64,000 nt of DNA from the NCBI RefSeq assembly GCF_901709675.1, contig NC_051105.1, forward strand, positions 744,001-808,000, written 5' to 3'. The DNA comes from Syngnathus acus. Its lineage: Eukaryota; Chordata; Actinopteri; Syngnathiformes; Syngnathidae. This document shows, in pieces, positions 59,401 to 64,000 of this stretch. Under the pieces are notes generated by a model. That model was given only the letters and a program-made list of their open reading frames with translations, searched no databases and was not told the DNA's origin. The position numbers were made by a program, and so were the translations under genes. Within the stretch, counting starts at the first letter, position 1, and every line of letters starts with the position of its first letter.

Positions 59401-62400
59401 AGAAGACGTATGTTAAGCCTGAAATATCTTACTGCAAACTGCAGCAGTCTTTGTTGACCTATTGTCCTCTCACAGGGTGAATCAGGCAAGCCAGGAAATA
59501 GCGGAGAAGTTGGCTTCCCAGGTTCCCAAGTATGAACATTTGACCCTGTTGTGCTGTGTTGAAGGATAGTCATAATGAACCAACAATATTTGGACTCCTT
59601 TTAGGGAGCAAGAGGATTTCCAGGTACTCCAGGGCCTCCTGGGCTAAAAGGTCACAGAGTGAGTGAAAGTGTTTTCACTGGTTAACGTGATGCCAAGACT
59701 CTACAATTTATACAATACGTTTTTCCTGCATTTATACCAATTAAAATGACGTATCATCGTTTTTATTAGGGACATGCAGGACTTCTTGGGCAAAAAGGAG
59801 AATATGGAGCTGTTGGATCCAAGGTAAAATCAGGCCGGTGTTGGTTTGGCAAACCGTATCCATATTAAGCAGACCTGAAAGGCTTATGTTCACTTTGGAT
59901 CGGGCAACAAGATCATCAATATTTTTCTAATGTCTCCTCAGGGTGCCCTAGGCCCACCTGGTCCAATGGGAGCACCCGGACCAATGGTCAGTATCTTGGC
60001 TAATTATCCAATGAGCCTGCGTTGTGTTTCTGAGTGCAAATTAGCCACACATGTTGCTAAATACTGGAATTTATGGACCAAAGGACACGTTGGAATTGGA
60101 GGACAGTATAAACAATCAAGTTGTGTGTTTACAGGGTCCTGCTGGGATGCCTGGAGAAAGGGGCCGCTCTGGCCCTGGTGGCGCAGCGGTATGCAACAAA
60201 TCATTTCTGGGGAAACTTTCTGCCACGATACCTTCACACCAGCAGGCGTTACTGAGTATGAGGCCAAATTCATTTTGTGACTCTCAGAGTTTTTGTGTTT
60301 GTCTCTTTTTTGCTCTCAGGGTAAACGTGGTCTACCTGGTAACGTTGGAAAACCAGGTCCAATTGTAAGTCAGCATTCACCCGTTTGAATTTAAGGAGGA
60401 GGTTGAATATAACCTTGTCTACAATTTGTATTGGTTCGCAGGGTCCCCTGGGTCTCAGTGGCCCTTCTGGATACCCAGGAACACCCGGCATGAAGGCAAG
60501 TTCTGTGAACACGTTCTTTCCTCCAATCCCATGCTCAAGGAGATCCGCTTTATCATTTAAAAACAAGAGAAATGTTTGATTTCTATGTACTTGTATTTCA
60601 TCTGTGTTTGTGTATCATAGGGACAACCTGGCCCCACTGGTGTACGGGGTCCAGAGGGCCCTCAAGGGCAAAGAGGAGAGACTGGTCATCTGGGGAGACC
60701 TGGAGCAGTTGGCCTCAGGGTAATGCCTACGTTCATGTCACACTTCTCACCACAGGAAACATTTGGAATTTTCTTTGATCACTTCTAAAGACTTATATGC
60801 ATATGCAATATTCCTATGACGTGTTACCCAAATGCTCGTGTTGTGCATCCAAAGGGACCCTTGGGTACAGATGGCGGCACAGGAGTCAAAGGCCCAGTGG
60901 TATGTAAAACAACGCGATTGAAATCAAATATGTGAAAAGGCTTGGATTACAAGGCTGAATTATTGCAGGGAAACCTTGGTCCACAAGGCCCAGGCGGGCA
61001 TCTTGGACCCTCTGGACCTCCCGGACCTCAGGGAAGCACAGGCCAGCCTGGCATCAAAGGACAACTGGTACGTTGACTGCATCAGGTTGGATTTTGCATT
61101 TTCCCAATTGGTGATGGCTTTTGATTCATATTCTGTTTTTGTTTAGGGAGATGTTGGAGTACCAGGATTTAAGGGAGAGGCTGGACCCAAAGGAGAATTT
61201 GTAAGATGATCACATACATTGTATTGCTCATACGTGCCACAGAGGTCGGAAAGCGCTTTATTATCGCCGTCTGTCATTCATTTCCCATCCGGTGTCATAT
61301 TTCTAGGGTCCCCCAGGATCCCAGGGAGTGATTGGCCCCCAGGGTGAGGAAGGAAAGCGGGGACCGAGGGGAGACCCAGGAACTGTTGGTCCCCCTGGTG
61401 CTGTTGGTGAGAGAGTGAGTCATCATTCGTCTTCAGGCCGTAACCTTGGGCATTTAGAAGTCTCGAAGCTACCGTATGCTTATTAGCGGTGTTTGTCTCT
61501 GACATGATTGGAAACCCGGTGAGCAAAAGGTAACTTGGGCTGTGTTTACAGGGTTCCCCAGGTAATCGAGGGTTCCCCGGTGCTGATGGTTTGCCTGGAC
61601 CCAAGGTAGAGTTCTTCTTTTATATCCATTACAAGTTACCTTATATACATTTGTCGGTGTGATTATGGTGTATATTTCATAAATGCCATCTATATTGTAT
61701 TTTTATCTGAAGGGTTCTCAGGGAGACCGTGGAATATCAGGCCCATCAGGACCAAAGGGTTCCTTAGGAGACCCTGGTCGTACAGGAGAACCTGGTCTAC
61801 CAGGTGCAAGGGTAACACTGACAACTTTGACATTTTTAGCAGCAGTCTCCATTCGTCCATCGCTTCAGTCTTGAACGTTTCCATCGCTGACCTTTCAATC
61901 TGCTCTTCAAAGGGTCTTACTGGTACTCCTGGAGTGCAGGGGGCCGAGGGAAAGCCAGGGCCAGTGGTATGTGAATGTCCTTTATCCCTTTTGACATTAT
62001 ATGTGTGAATTGGGTTAAGTCTATGTCTGGCTTGGCTTGTCATTTAGGGTGGGCCCGGTGAAGATGGTCGCCCAGGCCCTGCGGGCTCCATTGGCAACAG
62101 AGGACCTGCAGGAACGATGGGAATACCAGGCCCCAAGGGATTTAATGTAAGTGCCACTTTGCAGCTACCAGTTTCACCTACGTGTTGATCTCAAATTCCA
62201 AATATGTGCTGCCTTCAAAAGGGGGATCCGGGAAAGACAGGTGAACAAGGATCTGCTGGAGTAGCTGGTCAGAGGGTGAGTAAGCTGGAATGTTGCTTTT
62301 TTTTGTCTTGAAACTCGACTATGACATCAATTAGATTTTGCAGGACTGACCTTTGTGCTTTTGTCCTTCAGGGTCCTCCTGGAAAAGATGGAGAGGTTGG

Positions 62401-64000
62401 ACCTGCCGGTCCACCAGGCCCATCAGTAAGAGCTATCACCTTTAAAGTGCTTTTGGTTCCTCTACCATTATCAGAAGTGACTAAAGTGCTAAATACTAAA
62501 TCAATCAACAGGGTGTTGCGGGTGACAGAGGAGAACAGGGACCCCCAGGTGTAAATGGATTCCAGGTGGGTCAGCCAAGTATCTCATTTAACTGCAGAAG
62601 GTATTGGCCATGTTTGTGACAGAGCTACATGTCAAAAGATACAATGTTGTTCAGAATAGATCAGGTACTGATGTGTCTATTGTTTAATCAGGGTTTACCA
62701 GGAAATCAAGGTCCCCCTGGAGAATCCGGGAAACCAGGTGACCTAGTGAGTATAATTTAAGTTAAAAATTGATGCAATCGCATTCCTTATCTTATTAGTG
62801 ATTACAATCATAACATTTGATGATTTTGAGTGATAAACAGGTTTGCTTAGCAAGCATGTGATCTTTTTCTTTCAGGGTATTCCTGGAGAGCTTGGTGCAG
62901 TTGGTCAAATTGGCCCTCGGGTAGGTGGACTTCACTTCTCAGAATGACCTTAATGCGTGGTGGAGTAAGACTGTGAGAACTGGTTGGGTTTCTTCCGCAG
63001 GGTGAGCGTGGAACTCCAGGGGAGAGAGGCGAGCTGGGTCCAGTTGGTCTGCAGGGACCCAAGGGAATCCCAGGAGCTCCTGGTCCCGATGGGCCAAAGG
63101 TAAATCACTCTTGCACAGTCAAGATGCAACTTGAAATTTGTAGTAGGTTGTTCTCTTGATAGCAAGGTCTGTTAGCTACAGTCACTAAATTAGCTAAGGA
63201 GCCATTTTGTCTTGAAGTGACGATCTCTGCTTGTCCATGAAGGGTAGTCCTGGTCCTGCTGGTGCCCTTGGTGATGTGGGTCCTCCAGGTCTTCAGGGGA
63301 TGCCAGGGGAAAGAGGCATTTCTGGCCCATCTGGACCGAAAGGTGACAGAGTAAGTGTTTTTTTTCCCACGTTATTTTCGATTTGATTTCACTTGTGAAA
63401 GCAAGTTGAAATGAATGGAGTTGTGATTGGAGTACAACCCAAAGTGAGCAATCGCAATATTGTGGTGTGTTTTGTGCAGGGAGCCATTGGTGAGAAAGGC
63501 TCAGAGGGTACACCTGGAAATGACGGAGCAAGGGTGAGCAATTATATTCTTGACCCATGTCACACATTGGGAGTTTTTTTTCCTACAGATGAACTCGTTT
63601 TTCTTTTTTTGTTTCTGAAGACCTAAAGTTCAATTTGTGCTTCCATAAATGGAACGATTCAAAGCCCACCCCAGAAAAAAACATGCAAGCCCAAGCCATG
63701 ATATTATCTCTACCGGCTTTCACCACTGAACGGCAACGGGGCCTAAATGTCTGTGCATTTCCTGTGTTTTCAGGGTGCACCTGGACCAGTTGGCCCATTA
63801 GGACCTGCAGGGCCCAGTGGTGAAAAGGTAGTGCTTTTCAGAACCTATGACTGCTTTTCAAAGGACAATGTATCTGGAGCAATTTAAGTAAGTATGTGAC
63901 ATATTTCAGGGAGAACCTGGACCTAAAGGACCTGCTGGACCTCTAGGTTCTAGAGGAGTGCCTGTGAGTATACGTGGCCAAAGCTTTAATTGCATATGTG
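50339..64000 (+). CDS. col5a2: Collagen alpha-2(V) chain, 5' part (37 exons, runs off the right edge)
   Basis: Fibrillar procollagen chain that co-assembles with alpha-1(V) to seed and size collagen I fibrils. Exons give 832 aa in one frame: signal peptide; a von Willebrand factor C domain ([10 protein letters not shown] to ECCPICQ); a 14-Gly tract; a short hinge; then uninterrupted Gly-X-Y. It is COL5A2 rather than COL3A1 or COL1A2 because of [24 protein letters not shown] followed by [20 protein letters not shown]...[30 protein letters not shown] and GEDGRPGP. Triple-helix exons are 45, 54, 99 or 108 bases and start with a Gly codon, the fibrillar-collagen pattern. GMPGER integrin-type motifs occur in exons 16 and 34. 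The rest of the helix and the C-propeptide lie outside. The a or b teleost copy is unresolved. Confidence 0.95.
52261..52290. repeat. (CGCCT)n microsatellite
   Basis: About six CGCCT units, then CT-rich sequence, in col5a2 intron 1. Confidence 0.9.
54747..54840 (+). mobile_element. Retroposon-like tail fragment in col5a2 intron 1
   Basis: Three GATTCAA-type units followed by GAGTTTTTTATTCGCCATGTTTGAGC...AATTTGACTTCGGT, a type of sequence repeated widely in fish genomes. A related GAGTTGAGTTTATTGTCATAAAAC segment lies at about 54014-54040. The family is uncertain. Confidence 0.4.
57015..57266 (+). CDS. col5a2: col5a2 exon 2: VWC domain and polyglycine
   Basis: 252 bases. Ten-cysteine VWC domain ([35 protein letters not shown]) that regulates fibril diameter in the N-propeptide, then SETPSR and 14 consecutive Gly codons (GGC then GGT), ending SY plus one base before GTGAGA. 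Confidence 0.96.
57451..57470 (+). CDS. col5a2: col5a2 exon 3: 20-base microexon
   Basis: Between TTGTCTGTAG and GTAGGC; encodes GGGGYQ and completes a Gly. It shifts phase 1 to phase 0 for the collagen exons. Confidence 0.85.
57549..57581 (+). CDS. col5a2: col5a2 exon 4: [11 protein letters not shown]
   Basis: 33 bases; first Gly-X-Y triplets, as in mammalian COL5A2 GQKGEPGLVP. Confidence 0.93.
57661..57693 (+). CDS. col5a2: col5a2 exon 5: [11 protein letters not shown]
   Basis: 33 bases; nearly identical to mammalian COL5A2 at this place. Confidence 0.95.
57779..57832 (+). CDS. col5a2: col5a2 exon 6
   Basis: 54 bases, six triplets, [18 protein letters not shown]; donor GTAAGT. Confidence 0.95.
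58229..58321 (+). CDS. col5a2: col5a2 exon 7: end of N-propeptide minor helix
   Basis: 93 bases with [18 protein letters not shown], then THPG, the COL5A2 signature before the non-helical break. Confidence 0.95.
58453..58524 (+). CDS. col5a2: col5a2 exon 8: N-telopeptide region
   Basis: 24 codons, [16 protein letters not shown] then a short non-collagenous end. Equivalent to the QMAGLDEK region of mammalian COL5A2; its Lys is a candidate cross-link site. Confidence 0.88.
58661..58705 (+). CDS. col5a2: col5a2 exon 9: start of main triple helix
   Basis: 45 bases, [15 protein letters not shown]; donor GTAAGT. Confidence 0.94.
59221..59274 (+). CDS. col5a2: col5a2 exon 10
   Basis: 54 bases, [18 protein letters not shown]; acceptor CTCTAAAAG is weak, donor GTATAG is atypical, but the frame and 54-base size are clear. 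Confidence 0.92.
59354..59407 (+). CDS. col5a2: col5a2 exon 11
   Basis: 54 bases, [18 protein letters not shown], close to mammalian [12 protein letters not shown]. Confidence 0.95.
59476..59529 (+). CDS. col5a2: col5a2 exon 12
   Basis: 54 bases, [18 protein letters not shown]; separated from exon 11 by 68 bases. Confidence 0.95.
59605..59658 (+). CDS. col5a2: col5a2 exon 13
   Basis: 54 bases, [18 protein letters not shown]; the KGHR is the conserved N-terminal helical cross-link lysine motif of fibrillar collagens. Confidence 0.95.
59770..59823 (+). CDS. col5a2: col5a2 exon 14
   Basis: 54 bases, [18 protein letters not shown]; donor GTAAAA. Confidence 0.94.
59942..59986 (+). CDS. col5a2: col5a2 exon 15
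   Basis: 45 bases, [15 protein letters not shown]; donor GTCAGT lacks the usual purine at +3. Confidence 0.93.
60135..60188 (+). CDS. col5a2: col5a2 exon 16
   Basis: 54 bases, [24 protein letters not shown] resembles integrin-binding GxOGER motifs. Confidence 0.95.
60320..60364 (+). CDS. col5a2: col5a2 exon 17
   Basis: 45 bases, [15 protein letters not shown]; donor GTAAGT. Confidence 0.95.
60442..60495 (+). CDS. col5a2: col5a2 exon 18, followed by a GC donor
   Basis: 54 bases, [18 protein letters not shown]. The exon ends AAG and the intron starts GCAAGT, a GC-AG intron with otherwise perfect consensus. Confidence 0.93.
60621..60719 (+). CDS. col5a2: col5a2 exon 19
   Basis: 99 bases, eleven triplets, including [16 protein letters not shown] as in mammals. 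Confidence 0.95.
60855..60899 (+). CDS. col5a2: col5a2 exon 20
   Basis: 45 bases, [15 protein letters not shown]. Confidence 0.94.
60969..61067 (+). CDS. col5a2: col5a2 exon 21
   Basis: 99 bases starting [15 protein letters not shown]; the GPGGHL pair keeps Gly in every third place. Confidence 0.94.
61147..61200 (+). CDS. col5a2: col5a2 exon 22
   Basis: 54 bases, [18 protein letters not shown], matching mammalian [18 protein letters not shown]. Confidence 0.96.
61307..61414 (+). CDS. col5a2: col5a2 exon 23
   Basis: 108 bases including [19 protein letters not shown], almost identical to mammalian COL5A2. Confidence 0.96.
61552..61605 (+). CDS. col5a2: col5a2 exon 24
   Basis: 54 bases, [18 protein letters not shown]. 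Confidence 0.96.
61713..61811 (+). CDS. col5a2: col5a2 exon 25
   Basis: 99 bases, starting [17 protein letters not shown] and ending [12 protein letters not shown]; acceptor TTATCTGAAG. Confidence 0.95.
61913..61966 (+). CDS. col5a2: col5a2 exon 26
   Basis: 54 bases, [18 protein letters not shown]. Confidence 0.95.
62048..62146 (+). CDS. col5a2: col5a2 exon 27
   Basis: 99 bases, starting [19 protein letters not shown]. Confidence 0.95.
62222..62275 (+). CDS. col5a2: col5a2 exon 28
   Basis: 54 bases, [18 protein letters not shown]. Confidence 0.95.
62372..62425 (+). CDS. col5a2: col5a2 exon 29
   Basis: 54 bases, [18 protein letters not shown]. Confidence 0.95.
62512..62565 (+). CDS. col5a2: col5a2 exon 30
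   Basis: 54 bases, [18 protein letters not shown]. Confidence 0.95.
62692..62745 (+). CDS. col5a2: col5a2 exon 31
   Basis: 54 bases, [18 protein letters not shown]. Confidence 0.95.
62876..62920 (+). CDS. col5a2: col5a2 exon 32
   Basis: 45 bases, [15 protein letters not shown]; donor GTAGGT. Confidence 0.94.
63001..63099 (+). CDS. col5a2: col5a2 exon 33
   Basis: 99 bases, starting [19 protein letters not shown]. Confidence 0.95.
63243..63350 (+). CDS. col5a2: col5a2 exon 34
   Basis: 108 bases containing [16 protein letters not shown], another GMPGER integrin-type motif, and ending PKGDR. Confidence 0.95.
63481..63534 (+). CDS. col5a2: col5a2 exon 35
   Basis: 54 bases, [18 protein letters not shown], close to mammalian GIGEKGAEGTAGNDGAR. 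Confidence 0.96.
63774..63827 (+). CDS. col5a2: col5a2 exon 36
   Basis: 54 bases, [18 protein letters not shown]. Confidence 0.95.
63910..63963 (+). CDS. col5a2: col5a2 exon 37 (last complete exon in window)
   Basis: 54 bases, [18 protein letters not shown]; donor GTGAGT, so the gene continues past the right edge. Confidence 0.95.

Overview
This window reads as nuclear DNA of a ray-finned (teleost) fish, probably a percomorph with a compact genome. All four genes are vertebrate genes with GT-AG introns, several only 56-77 bases long. Non-coding DNA is dense in tetra- and pentanucleotide microsatellites and holds short fish-type interspersed repeats. I see no bacterial genes, CRISPR array or viral genome.

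Layout: (1) 1-8.2 kb, upstream intergenic DNA with microsatellites and a LINE 3' tail. (2) 8.3-16.3 kb, igfbp5 on + (four coding exons, 270 aa, plus a putative ~2.3 kb 3'UTR carrying a MITE-like insertion). (3) 16.3-24.4 kb, no confident gene. (4) 24.4-25.5 kb, ramp1 on + (three exons, 138 aa). (5) 25.5-30.0 kb, intergenic. (6) 30.07-40.86 kb, slc4a3 (AE3 anion exchanger) on -, with 21 exons of the long form all in matching phase (1211 codons plus stop from the first exon I can place), and an internal first exon at 38247-38469 whose position and splice phase match the mammalian cardiac AE3 start. (7) 40.9-50.3 kb, intergenic between divergent slc4a3 and col5a2. (8) 50.34 kb to the right edge, the 5' part of col5a2 on + (37 exons, 832 aa, still open at the edge).

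The human counterparts COL5A2, IGFBP5, SLC4A3 and RAMP1 all lie on the long arm of chromosome 2 but megabases apart, so this is a condensed, rearranged piece of that linkage group. The products do not form one pathway: igfbp5 is a secreted IGF carrier, ramp1 a GPCR accessory subunit, slc4a3 a Cl-/HCO3- exchanger and col5a2 a fibrillar collagen chain.

Most useful for follow-up: the conserved alternative slc4a3 start, an in-frame 69-base slc4a3 intron, a GC-AG intron and a polyglycine tract in col5a2, two consensus estrogen-response palindromes in a repeat-like patch of col5a2 intron 1, ramp1 differences from mammals (added sequon, lost ER-retention tail), a nearly homogeneous 20-base minisatellite, and a splice-consistent but unrecognised small gene model at 2.98-4.24 kb. 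Exon coordinates were read by eye from splice signals and family similarity; no alignment was run.
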